Position numbers and translations under genes: made by a program. From JAWKWH01 sp965204295 (GTDB lineage: Bacteria; Pseudomonadota; Alphaproteobacteria; Rhizobiales; Rhizobiaceae), in assembly GCA_965204295.1 (NCBI GenBank), contig OZ241973.1, forward strand, positions 1,426,001 through 1,490,000: 64,000 nt of DNA, in the 5' to 3' direction. A model generated the notes under the pieces. The model worked only from the letters and a program-made list of their open reading frames with translations, had not been told where the DNA came from and did not search any database. Shown here in pieces: positions 7,893 through 17,465 of this stretch. Each line of letters opens with the position of its first letter. Within the stretch, counting starts at the first letter, position 1.

Positions 7893-9297
7893 CAGGCGTT
7901 CTCCCGCCGGGCCCGGCGGGTCGCAACTGGTGACCGGAGACGGTTTCGCCGGCGCGTCTATCGAGCTGCCAGAATGCAATGGCCGACAAGGCAGACAGTA
8001 TCGCGACGGTGAAAAAGGCGACCTTGAAGGCATCCGGCCCCAGGGGAGCGCCCGCGGCGAAGGTCGCCGCCTCCAGCACCGCGCCGGCGACAGCGACGCC
8101 GACGGCGATGGAAACCTGCTGCAAAACCGCACTGATTGCCGTTGCCTGGGCCGCATCCTCCCGCGCCGTATCGGCGAAAACAAGCGCGTTGGCTGACGTA
8201 AAAAACAAGGAGCGGAAGAAACCGGCGACAAACAGAATACCGATGACAAGCGCTAAGGGTGTCTGGGCGGTGAACCACCCGTTGATCGCGATCATTCCGG
8301 CGCCGGCAACCGAACTCAAGATCAGGATGGTGCGGAAACCGGCAACCCGGAGAAGGCGCGCGGCGACAAATTTGAGCCCGATCGCGCCAAGCGCGGAGGC
8401 GAAGGTCAACAAGCCAGCTTGAAAGGGCGTCATGCCGAACGCAAGCTGGAACATCAGCGGCAGCAGAAACGGCGCCGCGCCCGCGCCGATGCGAAACAAC
8501 GATGCGCCGGCAACCGCGGCGCGGAATGTGCGGTTTTTGAACAGGCGCAAATCAAGAAGCGGCGCGGTATGGCGTCTTGCATGGCGCGCGTAGAACGCCG
8601 CGCACAAGATGCCCGCCATCAGCCCGGCGATACCGATAACCGGAGGAAGCGCGGGCAGGCTGACCACCGAAAGGCCGAACACGACGCCCGCCGCGGCGAG
8701 ACCTGAAAGCAGAAAACCCGTGCCGTCCACGCGACCGGATTCCCGACGCTCTATGTTCGGCAAAATCCGCCACGCAATCCCGACCCCCGCAATCCCGATC
8801 GGGACATTGATCAGAAAGATCCAGTGCCAGGAGAAATAGGTCGTGATAAATCCACCCACCGGCGGACCCGCCAACGGGCCGAACAGCGCAGGGATTGTAA
8901 GCCAGGCCATGGCGCTGACCAGATCGCGCTTTTCGGCGAGGCGCACCAGAACCAGCCTGCCTATCGGCGTCATCATCGCGCCGCCCATGCCTTGCACAAA
9001 CCGGGCAGCCACAAAACCGCCGAGCGAATTTGCCGTGGCGCAGGCGATCGAGCCAAGAATGAACACACCGATTGCGGCGCAGAACACATTCTTCGCACCG
9101 AAACGATCAGCCATCCATCCGGAGACCGGAATGAAGATCGCCACGGACACCAGGTAAGCGGTCAACGCAAGTTTCAAGGCGATCGGATCCGTGCCCAGAT
9201 CGGACGCGATCGCCGGCAGCGACGTGGCGATGACGGTCGAATCCATCTGCTCCATGAACAACGCGACGGCCAATGTGGCGGGAATCGTTCGGTTCAT
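7870..9297 (-). CDS. MFS transporter, DHA2 (EmrB-like) family
   Basis: 475-residue inner-membrane proton-driven exporter, size and pattern of the 14-helix DHA2 multidrug family. The N-terminus MEQMDSTVIATSLPAIASDL carries the family D(S/T)TVVN-like motif, and motif A appears as GWMADRFGAKNVF. A second conserved loop motif is RFVQGMGGAMMTPIGRLVL. The C-terminal about 25 residues are Pro/Arg/Gly rich and cytoplasmic. The gene is divergent from the metallo-beta-lactamase-fold gene and its end overlaps rlmE tail-to-tail. Substrate unknown. Confidence 0.85.
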   Translation of the reverse strand: MNRTIPATLAVALFMEQMDSTVIATSLPAIASDLGTDPIALKLALTAYLVSVAIFIPVSGWMADRFGAKNVFCAAIGVFILGSIACATANSLGGFVAARFVQGMGGAMMTPIGRLVLVRLAEKRDLVSAMAWLTIPALFGPLAGPPVGGFITTYFSWHWIFLINVPIGIAGVGIAWRILPNIERRESGRVDGTGFLLSGLAAAGVVFGLSVVSLPALPPVIGIAGLMAGILCAAFYARHARRHTAPLLDLRLFKNRTFRAAVAGASLFRIGAGAAPFLLPLMFQLAFGMTPFQAGLLTFASALGAIGLKFVAARLLRVAGFRTILILSSVAGAGMIAINGWFTAQTPLALVIGILFVAGFFRSLFFTSANALVFADTAREDAAQATAISAVLQQVSIAVGVAVAGAVLEAATFAAGAPLGPDAFKVAFFTVAILSALSAIAFWQLDRRAGETVSGHQLRPAGPGGRTPVSRPPAP

Positions 9298-9434
9298 GGA
9301 TGAAAACCGGAAATCGGGACGGACATTCCATCTACATACACCATTCGCCCGAAACGGCCATGTGTCCGGTTTTTTATCGACACGGTGCTCATCGAAAATC
9401 GTCCCTGCCCGACGGTCGAAGGCTTGTCCTGGAG

Positions 9435-9450
9435 ATTTGGAGCTCCAAAT
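9435..9450. promoter_or_regulatory. 16-bp perfect palindrome, putative operator
   Basis: ATTTGGAGCTCCAAAT lies in the 200-base divergent region between the MFS gene and the MBL-fold gene, 48 bases before the latter's start. A perfect 8+8 palindrome in a divergent promoter region is typical of a dimeric repressor site, but no regulator gene is adjacent. Confidence 0.4.
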
Positions 9451-9497
9451 AGACTTCCATTCCGGGGTAAAAACGTCTGGCCTTAAAGGAGAGCCTT

Positions 9498-10487
9498 ATG
9501 AAATCGACAACGGATCGCCGCTCATTGCTGAAATTTGGAATACTGGGCTCGGCCACGGCGCTTGCCGCGCCCGGGATCATGGTGCGCACCGCGAAAGCGG
9601 ACGCTCATTCGACGTCGATAAAGATGGGCGGCAGCGGAACGCACGGCTTCAGACTTGGCGAATTTGAAGTCGCCACCATCAACGACGGCGGCTTTCCGGT
9701 TCCCGAGCCGCAGAGCATATTCGGCACCGACCAGTCCAGGGAAGATGTCGGCGCGCTGCTGGAACGGAATTTTCTGCCGACCGACAAGTTCTTGCTGGGT
9801 TTCGCGCCGACCGTCGTCCGCACGGGCAGCGATGTCGTACTGTTTGACGCCGGCAATGGCGCCGCGCGGAGGGAAGCCGGCGCCGGTCGGACATTGTCGA
9901 ATCTTGCCGGTGGCGGCATCAAGGCGGAAGATGTCACCGTCGTTGTCATCACACATATGCATCCCGATCACATCGGCGGGCTTATGGAAAACGGCCGGCC
10001 GGCCTATCCCAACGCGCGTTATGTGACCGGTCAGGTCGAATATGATTTTTGGACCGCGGATGAACGTATGTCCGGCCCGACGGAAGGTCTGGCAAGACTG
10101 GTCGCGGCCAATGTCAAACCACTCGCGGACAAGATGAGTTTCATCGGCGATGGCGGCGAGGTGGCGCCCGGCATTACAGGCATGGCCGCCTTTGGCCATA
10201 CGCCCGGTCACATGGTTCACGTCATTGAATCGGCCGGGCGCAAACTCGCCATTACGGCGGACACGGCAAATCACTATGTCTTGTCGTTGCAAAAACCCGA
10301 TTGGGAGGTCAGGTTCGACACGGTGAAGGACAAGGCGGCGGAAACCCGCCGCACCGTGTTTGGCATGCTCGCTTCCGAACGGATGCCGTTTATCGGCTAC
10401 CACATGCCGTTTCCCTCCGTCGGATATGTCGAACCGCTCGGTGACGGATTCCGCTGGATTCCGGAAACATATCAACTCGATCTTTGA
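9498..10487 (+). CDS. Tat-exported MBL-fold metallo-hydrolase
   Basis: 329 residues. The N-terminus TDRRSLLKFGILGSATALAA is a twin-arginine signal, so the protein is folded and exported to the periplasm with its metals. The metallo-beta-lactamase fold follows: THMHPDHIGGLM is the HxHxDH zinc ligand motif, with further ligands in FGHTPGHMVH and ITADTANHY. AAAGGAGA at 9485 precedes the ATG. It resembles periplasmic MBL-fold hydrolases of the type annotated as lactonase or quorum-quenching-like, but the substrate cannot be assigned. Divergent from an exporter with a palindromic site between them. Confidence 0.85.
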   Translation: MKSTTDRRSLLKFGILGSATALAAPGIMVRTAKADAHSTSIKMGGSGTHGFRLGEFEVATINDGGFPVPEPQSIFGTDQSREDVGALLERNFLPTDKFLLGFAPTVVRTGSDVVLFDAGNGAARREAGAGRTLSNLAGGGIKAEDVTVVVITHMHPDHIGGLMENGRPAYPNARYVTGQVEYDFWTADERMSGPTEGLARLVAANVKPLADKMSFIGDGGEVAPGITGMAAFGHTPGHMVHVIESAGRKLAITADTANHYVLSLQKPDWEVRFDTVKDKAAETRRTVFGMLASERMPFIGYHMPFPSVGYVEPLGDGFRWIPETYQLDL

Positions 10488-10584
10488 TGCGCTACAACCC
10501 GATGATTTACAGGGCTCCGCCCTCCTGAACACCGGAATCCGCCCGGCATGCGCTCAAGACAGTGCAGCCGGGCATCGAAGCGCT

Positions 10585-11685
10585 TCAGTCTTCCGGTCCG
10601 GCGGCAAGGCCGGTAAATTCCTTTGCATAGCGCCGGGCGGTCGCGATGCGCGCGGCGGTCGTGGGATGGGTGGACAAGAAGCCCATATCCCCTTGATCTC
10701 CCAACTTTTCGACAAGCAAATCAAAAAAGCGGGCGATGGCGGCGGGATCCCTGCCGACCTTCGACATCAGTTCGACCGAGTAACGGTCGGCTTCCGATTC
10801 GTGCGAGCGCGAGTAGCTTAGAGCCAGAAGCGCCGAACCCTGCACCAGCAAATCTTCCGCGCCCGCCCCGATATCGCCGCCGATCAGCAGGATCAGACCG
10901 GCAACGCCGGCGGCCCGGTACAGTCGGCGCAAACTGTGTTCAAGGTGCACATGACCGATCTCGTGCGCCAACACACCCATCACCATGTCCAGATCGTCGG
11001 GAGCCAATTCAATCAGTTCATCGGTTAAAATCACCGTCCCGTCGGGCAAGGCGAACGCATTGGGGCCTATCACCCCCCCGCCTCTGAAATGAAGTTTGTA
11101 GCCTGCCGCTCCGCGCGGCGTCAGCGTCGCCATGGCTGCAAACCCCTGAACGATCTCAGAGCGCTTGGCCGCCGGCATTTTCGAATCTTCAAAAACAAGC
11201 CGGTCGAGCGATTCAAGCGCCGCTTGGCTCATCAATTCCGGGACGACGTCCGGCGTCGCGATAACCGCCACCTCGACCATGATCGGAAGCGCAAACCGAT
11301 AGAACGCAAATCCCAGCCCGACCGCAAGCGCAATGACAATCAGCAGACGGGGATGAAATCGCTCAAGGCCGTGGACAAAACCGGCACCCTTCCGACCGCG
11401 CGCTTTAAGCATGCCGTCGACCGCCCGGTTGTCGGTCGTCTCAAACGCACCACCGTCGGACAGGGTTATCCGCCTCGGTATTGATCCGACCCTGTCCGAC
11501 ACTTGCGCCTCGCCGATCGGTGTCCGCGCCAGTTCCTTGCCGTTTTCGTCGATCACCTCAAGAAAAAGAGAATTCGTGGTTACCAGCTTCGCCGCAACCT
11601 TCCCGCTTGAGCCGGAAGCGAACCAGTGACCGTCGATTGGCCGACCTGATCCCGGATCAGAAGCCAAAATCAATTCCCTCGACAT
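10585..11685 (-). CDS. M48 family membrane metallopeptidase
   Basis: 366 residues. An N-terminal cytoplasmic beta-rich domain of about 110 residues precedes one transmembrane segment (LLIVIALAVGLGFAFYRFAL). The peptidase domain carries HEIGHVHLEH with the HExxH zinc site, and SRSHESEADRY supplies the third ligand Glu. Related M48B/Oma1-like proteins degrade membrane or misfolded envelope proteins. The gene starts inside the end of the upstream DUF898 gene (29-base overlap), so the two are translationally coupled. Confidence 0.85.
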   Translation of the reverse strand: MSRELILASDPGSGRPIDGHWFASGSSGKVAAKLVTTNSLFLEVIDENGKELARTPIGEAQVSDRVGSIPRRITLSDGGAFETTDNRAVDGMLKARGRKGAGFVHGLERFHPRLLIVIALAVGLGFAFYRFALPIMVEVAVIATPDVVPELMSQAALESLDRLVFEDSKMPAAKRSEIVQGFAAMATLTPRGAAGYKLHFRGGGVIGPNAFALPDGTVILTDELIELAPDDLDMVMGVLAHEIGHVHLEHSLRRLYRAAGVAGLILLIGGDIGAGAEDLLVQGSALLALSYSRSHESEADRYSVELMSKVGRDPAAIARFFDLLVEKLGDQGDMGFLSTHPTTAARIATARRYAKEFTGLAAGPED

Positions 11686-12838
11686 CCATGAATTCCGACC
11701 CGACGGCCGCCCCTTCGTCGGTCAGCTTTCCCAGATAGTCGTCGAACGAGCCGGCGACGTGAATTGCCGTACAGGCCGCCAGATAACGAGCCATCCGGAC
11801 CGCCGCCCATGGCCGGGCAAGGCCGAGCGAGAAGACAGTGGCAAGAAAGTTCGTCACGGCAATCCAGGCATACCGGCCTCGATGGATGTCGGACGCCATC
11901 AGGTGGCGGCTGTCGATCACTGTCTCGTTTAACGCGACGTTGCGGATGCCGGCCTGATAGAGCAGGCTTGCCACGGAAAACAGCAGGAAGACGGGTATGA
12001 ACAACACCAGCGGAATTTTGCCGGTAACGAACATGCCGTCGGATTCAATGCGATGCCCGGCAATCAGGAAGAACAGGCCAGTCCCGACGACCGCCATCAC
12101 GAATATCCCAGCAACCATGGTCAGAAACGGCAGCAACCATTGGCCGTAGAGTTTGCCAAGCCGTGGGTCGCAGAAGACCGGGCGGTCGCCGTAGCGCAAA
12201 TTGTTCAGCACGTAGCGCCACATCCACCGCGAGGCGATTGGCGCCAGGATGCCAAGCGTCAAGATCGTCAACCAGCCAAGCACGAACGCCAGAAAGGCGC
12301 CCCAATAGCCTCCGGTAAAATCGAAACGGATATTCCGGTAGCTGGTGACCCGGGCGTTGAACCTCAAACCGCGCATGACAAACCACGGAATTGCAAACAG
12401 AAAAGCCACACCCAGCACTGCCCCGGCAAGCGGCATAAACTGGATGGACAAATTGTAGGCGATCAGAAAGGCGAAAACGACGATCCGGCCAATCAGGATC
12501 GTGACCGGACGCGCATGATATTCGAATGTTGACCCGGCCAACCAGGTGTTCCCGTGGAAATAGCGCTTGCGCCGCACCTTTGCCCACGCCGAATAAATGC
12601 CGAGCGTGACGATGGTAAGCAGAATATTGACGATCCAGATGCCGAAATATTCACGCGCCGTTCCGGTAAAGGCAAACTGTTCCCGGCTCATCATGCGGGC
12701 AGGCGGCTCGTCAGACGCAGATCCGCCGCCTACTCTTTCATCCACCGATCCATCCCTGACAGCCTCGACACGTGGCCATGTATGGCTTGAATTCGGCGCA
12801 CAAGCAAGCACAGGCGGCGCGCGATCAACTGTCGCCAT
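11657..12838 (-). CDS. DUF898 (YjgN family) integral membrane protein
   Basis: 393 residues with about eight hydrophobic segments. The conserved entry FTGTAREYFGIWIVNILLTI and YSAWAKVRRKRYFHGNT identify the YjgN/DUF898 family, whose molecular role is unknown. A polar stretch of about 50 residues precedes the conserved part; MMSREQFAFTG is an alternative start. It overlaps the M48 protease by 29 bases, and pairing of DUF898 with M48 peptidases is a recurrent arrangement, suggesting the protease and membrane protein act together in envelope quality control. That link is inference. Confidence 0.8.
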   Translation of the reverse strand: MATVDRAPPVLACAPNSSHTWPRVEAVRDGSVDERVGGGSASDEPPARMMSREQFAFTGTAREYFGIWIVNILLTIVTLGIYSAWAKVRRKRYFHGNTWLAGSTFEYHARPVTILIGRIVVFAFLIAYNLSIQFMPLAGAVLGVAFLFAIPWFVMRGLRFNARVTSYRNIRFDFTGGYWGAFLAFVLGWLTILTLGILAPIASRWMWRYVLNNLRYGDRPVFCDPRLGKLYGQWLLPFLTMVAGIFVMAVVGTGLFFLIAGHRIESDGMFVTGKIPLVLFIPVFLLFSVASLLYQAGIRNVALNETVIDSRHLMASDIHRGRYAWIAVTNFLATVFSLGLARPWAAVRMARYLAACTAIHVAGSFDDYLGKLTDEGAAVGSEFMDVEGIDFGF

Positions 12839-12986
12839 CGGTTGTGCGAATCATGCCTTTTCTTTGCGTCCCGCCCATGTTACCTGCCCGTGCCAATCCT
12901 GAATGGGAAGAATGATTCGGCGGGCGTCTCGGCGGCTACCCTGACCAGTCGTCACATGCCGAGTTCGATGTCTGCAAGGAGCGGCA

Positions 12987-14489
12987 ATGGCCAGAATAAT
13001 CGAAACCGTCACCGGCGTGGAAGCGCTGACGTTCGACGATGTGCTGCTGCAGCCGGGTCACTCGCGGGTCATGCCCGACGAGACGGATATAACGACGACA
13101 ATCGCCGGCGACATCCCGCTCAATTTGCCGATCCTGTCATCGGCAATGGACACGGTGACTGAATCGAGACTTGCAATCGCCATGGCGCAGGCCGGCGGCC
13201 TCGGCGTCATTCATCGCAATCTCGAACCGGATTTTCAGGCCGAGGAAGTTCGTCAGGTCAAGAAATTCGAAAGCGGGATGGTCATCAATCCGGTGACTAT
13301 CGGACCCGACGCGACGCTGGCGGATGCGCAGGCCGTAATGCGCGCGCATGGAATCTCCGGCATTCCGGTAGTGGAAACAGGCGGAAAAGGCGGTCAGAAA
13401 ACCGGCCGTCTGGTCGGCATTCTCACCAACCGCGATGTTCGCTTCGCCTCCGATCCCGACCAGAAAGTCCGCGAACTCATGACGCGCGAGGGTCTGATCA
13501 CCGTCCGCGAAAGCGTCGATCAGGAAGAAGCAAAACGGCTTTTGCACCGGCACCGCATCGAAAAGCTTCTCGTCGTCGATCCGGACGGGCGTTGCGTCGG
13601 ATTGATAACCGTGAAGGACATGGAGAAATCCCAGCTCAATCCCTTCGCCGCCAAGGACGCACAAGGCCGGTTGAGAGTCGCCGCCGCGATCGGTGTCGGC
13701 GATGACGGCTTCGAGCGTGCCGAACGGCTGATTGATGCAGGTGTCGACCTCATGGTAATCGACACGGCGCATGGCCACTCCCAACGGGTGCTGGATGCGG
13801 TGACCCGGGTCAAGAAGCTTTCCAACTCGGTCCGTATCATTGCCGGCAACGTGGCCACGGCCGATGGCACAAGGGCGCTCATCGACGCGGGCGCCGACAC
13901 AATAAAGGTCGGCATCGGCCCAGGATCGATCTGCACCACGCGAATCGTGGCGGGTGTCGGCATGCCGCAGCTTACCGCGGTCATCGCGGCCGTGGAGGAG
14001 GCCGATAAATCCGAATCGTCGGTGATAGCGGACGGCGGAGTGAAGTTTTCCGGCGATCTGGCAAAGGCTTTGGCCGCCGGCGCCGGCGCGGCGATGATCG
14101 GCTCGCTGCTGGCCGGCACGGACGAAAGCCCCGGCGAGGTTTATTTGCATCAGGGCCGCTCTTTCAAAGCCTATCGCGGCATGGGTTCCGCAGGCGCGAT
14201 GGCGCGGGGGTCGGCGGACCGCTATTTCCAGGCGGAAGTGCGCGATACCCTCAAGCTGGTGCCGGAGGGCATTGAGGGGCAGGTGCCATACAAAGGCCCG
14301 GTGGCGGGTGTTCTGCATCAACTCGCCGGCGGCTTGCGTGCGGCGATGGGATATGTCGGAGCGCCGGATCTGTCCGCGTTGAAGGACAGAACCGCCTTTG
14401 TCCGGATCTCCGGCGCGGGCCTGCGCGAAAGCCACACGCACGATGTGTCGATCACTCGCGAAAGTCCCAACTATCCCGGCGCGGTTTAG
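12987..14489 (+). CDS. guaB: IMP dehydrogenase
   Basis: 500 residues. Oxidises IMP to XMP with NAD, the committed step to GTP. The TIM barrel begins LTFDDVLLQPGHS; two CBS domains occupy about residues 95-215; the active-site loop is GIGPGSICTTRIVAG with the catalytic Cys; flap residues are near RGMGSAGAM and EGIEGQVPYKG. AAGGAG precedes the ATG. A small broken MAPEG gene follows 50 bases downstream. Confidence 0.96.
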   Translation: MARIIETVTGVEALTFDDVLLQPGHSRVMPDETDITTTIAGDIPLNLPILSSAMDTVTESRLAIAMAQAGGLGVIHRNLEPDFQAEEVRQVKKFESGMVINPVTIGPDATLADAQAVMRAHGISGIPVVETGGKGGQKTGRLVGILTNRDVRFASDPDQKVRELMTREGLITVRESVDQEEAKRLLHRHRIEKLLVVDPDGRCVGLITVKDMEKSQLNPFAAKDAQGRLRVAAAIGVGDDGFERAERLIDAGVDLMVIDTAHGHSQRVLDAVTRVKKLSNSVRIIAGNVATADGTRALIDAGADTIKVGIGPGSICTTRIVAGVGMPQLTAVIAAVEEADKSESSVIADGGVKFSGDLAKALAAGAGAAMIGSLLAGTDESPGEVYLHQGRSFKAYRGMGSAGAMARGSADRYFQAEVRDTLKLVPEGIEGQVPYKGPVAGVLHQLAGGLRAAMGYVGAPDLSALKDRTAFVRISGAGLRESHTHDVSITRESPNYPGAV

Positions 14490-14540
14490 CTGTCACCGCG
14501 CACGCGGACCGGCAATCGAACTGAACCGGAGTTTGACCCC

Positions 14541-14920
14541 ATGAACCAGACCGCAATCTTCTGGCCGATGTTCGCACATGTGGCGTTGATCTACGGTGTC
14601 TATTTTCTGATATCCAAGCGCCGTATCGAAGCGATAAAGGCCGGCAGCGCCAAGTCTTCCCGGTTCCGCGAGAATCTGGTCGAACCGCCGGAGAGCCGGT
14701 ATTGTTCTATACGCTGTGCATCGCATTGTTCGTGACAAATGGCGTCACGCTGTTCGCGGTGACCCTCGCATGGCTGTTCGTGGCATCGCGCTATATCCAT
14801 TGTCGGATCCACACGACCACCAACCGCATCCGCCATCGCCGTCCGATATTCATCATTGGCTGGCTGCTTATTGGCGTAATGTGGGTGACATTCGCGCTAC
14901 AAATCGCCGGAGTTGCGTGA
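14541..14920 (+). pseudogene. MAPEG family membrane protein, internally deleted
   Basis: The first 52 codons read MNQTAIFWPMFAHVALIYGV through RFRENLVEPPES, a typical MAPEG start (the family includes membrane glutathione-S-transferase-like proteins). After PPES the gene continues in a different frame as PVLFYTLCIALFVTNGVTLF through four-helix-like hydrophobic segments to TGA at 14920. About 13 conserved residues around the usual NQFE motif are missing at the join near 14694-14700, so roughly 40 bases were deleted and the frame was lost. The deleted part includes the glutathione-contact region. Not expected to be functional. Confidence 0.75.
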
Positions 14921-15188
14921 GAGTCACTTCTCGGCGGTATCCGCGAGCACATGGACTGTCGCAGGTCACGGCGATCGAGCGCGCCAACATCGCAAATCGC
15001 AGGCCGCAATTGTCGAGACGGAAGGATTAGGCTGGCAAACCGCCCGTTTTTCGATATCTTCCGTTTTGAGAAGCCGATGCGGTCAATCGGATATTGATAA
15101 ACGCGGCACGGCGAAAATCTCGGGGGAGCGGACAACCGGCTCCAGCCGGTCAAAACCGGAAATGAAAATCGAGACAGCGGAGAAAAAA

Positions 15189-17375
15189 ATGGACGCAAAG
15201 GTAAACGATAACGCGGGCAAGTGCCCCGTCATGCACACGACGTTCGCAAGCCGGTCAAACCGGGACTGGTGGCCGAACCAACTGAATCTAAGGATTCTGC
15301 ACCAGAACCCGCCGGCGCTCGACCCGCTTGGCGAGGGATTCAGCTACGCCGAGGCATTCAAATCGCTGGACCTTGAGGCTCTCAAGAAGGATCTCCATGC
15401 GCTGATGACCGACAGCCAGGCCTGGTGGCCCGCCGATTATGGCCACTATGGCGGACTTTTCATCCGCATGGCCTGGCACGCCGCCGGCACCTATCGCACG
15501 GGTGATGGCCGCGGTGGCGGCGGATCGGGCGGCCAGCGTTTCGCGCCGCTCAATTCCTGGCCGGATAACGGCAACCTCGACAAGGCGCGCCGGTTGCTTT
15601 GGCCGATCAAACGGAAATACGGCAACGCGATTTCCTGGGCCGACCTGTTGATCCTGGCCGGTAACGTGGCCATCGAATCGATGGGTGGACCGATATTCGG
15701 TTTTGGCGGTGGCCGCGAGGATATCTGGGAACCCGAAGAAGACATCTATTGGGGCGCGGAAAACGAGTGGCTTGCCACCAGCGATAACGCGAACAGCCGC
15801 TATTCCGGCGAGCGCGATCTGGAAAACCCTCTGGCCGCCGTGCAGATGGGCTTGATCTACGTCAATCCCGAAGGCCCCGACGGCGTGCCGGACGCTCTGG
15901 CCGCGGGCCGCGACATTCGGGAGACATTCGCCCGTATGGCGATGAATGACAAAGAGACTGTCGCACTGACCGCGGGCGGCCATACGTTTGGAAAGGCCCA
16001 CGGCGCGGGCGACCCGGCGCTCGTCGGGCCCGAACCGGAGGCGGCGCCGATCCATGAAGTGGGTCTCGGCTGGATCAACGAATTCGGCGCCGGCAAAGGC
16101 GATGACACCACGACCAGCGGTATCGAAGGCGCCTGGACTGCAAATCCCACAAAATGGGACATGGGCTATTTCGACATACTCTTCGGTTACGACTGGAACC
16201 TGACCAAAAGTCCGGCCGGCGCATGGATATGGGAGCCGGTGGGTGTGAAGGAAGAGCATATGGCGCCGCAGGCCCACGATTCGTCGAAGAAGGTCAGGAC
16301 CATGATGACCACCGCTGACATGGCGATGCGCATGGACCCGATCTATGGGCTCATCTCGAAACGGTTCCATGAGAATCCGGAAGAGTTCGCCGACGCCTTC
16401 GCGCGCGCCTGGTTCAAGCTGACCCATCGCGACATGGGACCGAAGACCCGTTACCTAGGACCGGATGTGCCGGAGGAAGATCTGATCTGGCAGGATCCGA
16501 TCGCGGCCGGCCCGTCGCTATCGGATGCCGAAGTCGCGGACCTCAAGGGCAGAATCGCGGATTCGGGCCTGACGGTGGCCGAAATGGTACAGACGGCTTG
16601 GGCTTCGGCCTCAACTTTCCGCGGCTCGGACAAGCGCGGCGGCGCCAATGGAGCGCGACTCAGGCTTGCGCCCCAGAGGGATTGGGAAGCCAACCAGCCG
16701 CTGCAACTGGCCAAGGCGTTGGGCAAGCTGGAGGAAATCCAAAGCGCTTTCAGCGGGTCGGTCTCAATGGCGGACCTGATCATCCTGGCGGGTTGCGTCG
16801 CTGTCGAGCATGCCGCCAGGGCCGCCGGCCACGAGGTGACGGCGCCTTTTACTCCGGGCCGTGGCGACGCCACCGACGAACAGACCGACACTGAGAGCTT
16901 CGACGTGCTGGAACCTGAAGCGGACGGTTTTCGCAACTACCGGAAGAAACCCTATGCGGTTTCGGCGGAGCAGATGCTTATCGACAAGGCCCAGCTTCTG
17001 ACCCTTTCAGCGCCTGAGATGACTGCGCTGGTCGGAGGCCTGCGGGTGATCGGCGGCAATATCGGCGGCTCGATGCACGGCGTCTTCACCGACCGGCCCG
17101 GTCAACTCACCAACGATTTTTTCATCAACCTTTTGGACATGGACACGGTGTGGAAACCGGCGTCGGAGGATGAGGACGTTTTCGAGGGCCGTGATCGCGC
17201 TTCCGGCGACGTCAAATGGACCGCAACCCGCGTTGACCTTGTTTTCGCTTCCAACTCACAATTGCGCGCGCTTGCCGAGATCTACGCGCAGGACGATGCA
17301 AAGGAGAAGTTCGTAAGTGATTTCGTCGTCGCGTGGAACAAGGTGATGAATGCCGACCGTTTCGATCTCGTCTGA
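15189..17375 (+). CDS. katG: Catalase-peroxidase
   Basis: 728-residue bifunctional haem enzyme that removes hydrogen peroxide. The N-terminal domain has the distal RMAWHAAGTYR with catalytic Arg, Trp and His; the Met-Tyr-Trp adduct residues are present (Trp in that motif, Tyr in MGLIYVNPEGP, Met in RMAMNDKET), and the proximal haem His is in GGHTFGKAHGAG. The C-terminal duplicated domain is complete. The ATG at 15189 was chosen over 15162 because GGAG lies 7 bases upstream and homologues start similarly (MDAKVNDNAGKCP). Single gene followed by an inverted repeat. Confidence 0.95.
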   Translation: MDAKVNDNAGKCPVMHTTFASRSNRDWWPNQLNLRILHQNPPALDPLGEGFSYAEAFKSLDLEALKKDLHALMTDSQAWWPADYGHYGGLFIRMAWHAAGTYRTGDGRGGGGSGGQRFAPLNSWPDNGNLDKARRLLWPIKRKYGNAISWADLLILAGNVAIESMGGPIFGFGGGREDIWEPEEDIYWGAENEWLATSDNANSRYSGERDLENPLAAVQMGLIYVNPEGPDGVPDALAAGRDIRETFARMAMNDKETVALTAGGHTFGKAHGAGDPALVGPEPEAAPIHEVGLGWINEFGAGKGDDTTTSGIEGAWTANPTKWDMGYFDILFGYDWNLTKSPAGAWIWEPVGVKEEHMAPQAHDSSKKVRTMMTTADMAMRMDPIYGLISKRFHENPEEFADAFARAWFKLTHRDMGPKTRYLGPDVPEEDLIWQDPIAAGPSLSDAEVADLKGRIADSGLTVAEMVQTAWASASTFRGSDKRGGANGARLRLAPQRDWEANQPLQLAKALGKLEEIQSAFSGSVSMADLIILAGCVAVEHAARAAGHEVTAPFTPGRGDATDEQTDTESFDVLEPEADGFRNYRKKPYAVSAEQMLIDKAQLLTLSAPEMTALVGGLRVIGGNIGGSMHGVFTDRPGQLTNDFFINLLDMDTVWKPASEDEDVFEGRDRASGDVKWTATRVDLVFASNSQLRALAEIYAQDDAKEKFVSDFVVAWNKVMNADRFDLV

Positions 17376-17390
17376 TGCCAATCATGATGC

Positions 17391-17421
17391 GACCGGATGT
17401 GGCGGTAGGACACATCCGGTC
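17391..17421. terminator. Inverted repeat after katG
   Basis: Arms GACCGGATGTG (17391-17401) and CACATCCGGTC (17411-17421) form an 11-bp perfect stem with a 9-base loop, 15 bases after the katG stop and between convergent katG and nagA. No T-run follows on either strand, so it is a structural or Rho-assisted terminator at best. Confidence 0.45.
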
Positions 17422-17465
17422 GTCGATAGCCATGCTTCGCCGGAGTTCGCTCGAAGAACCGGCGC

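Noticed and set aside
6870..8249. 459-codon minus-strand frame spanning rlmE and part of ppx
   Set aside because: Composition-driven antisense frame across two well-identified genes.
13137..14441. 434-codon minus-strand frame opposite guaB
   Set aside because: Antisense shadow of a fully conserved GuaB; no start signal or motifs.
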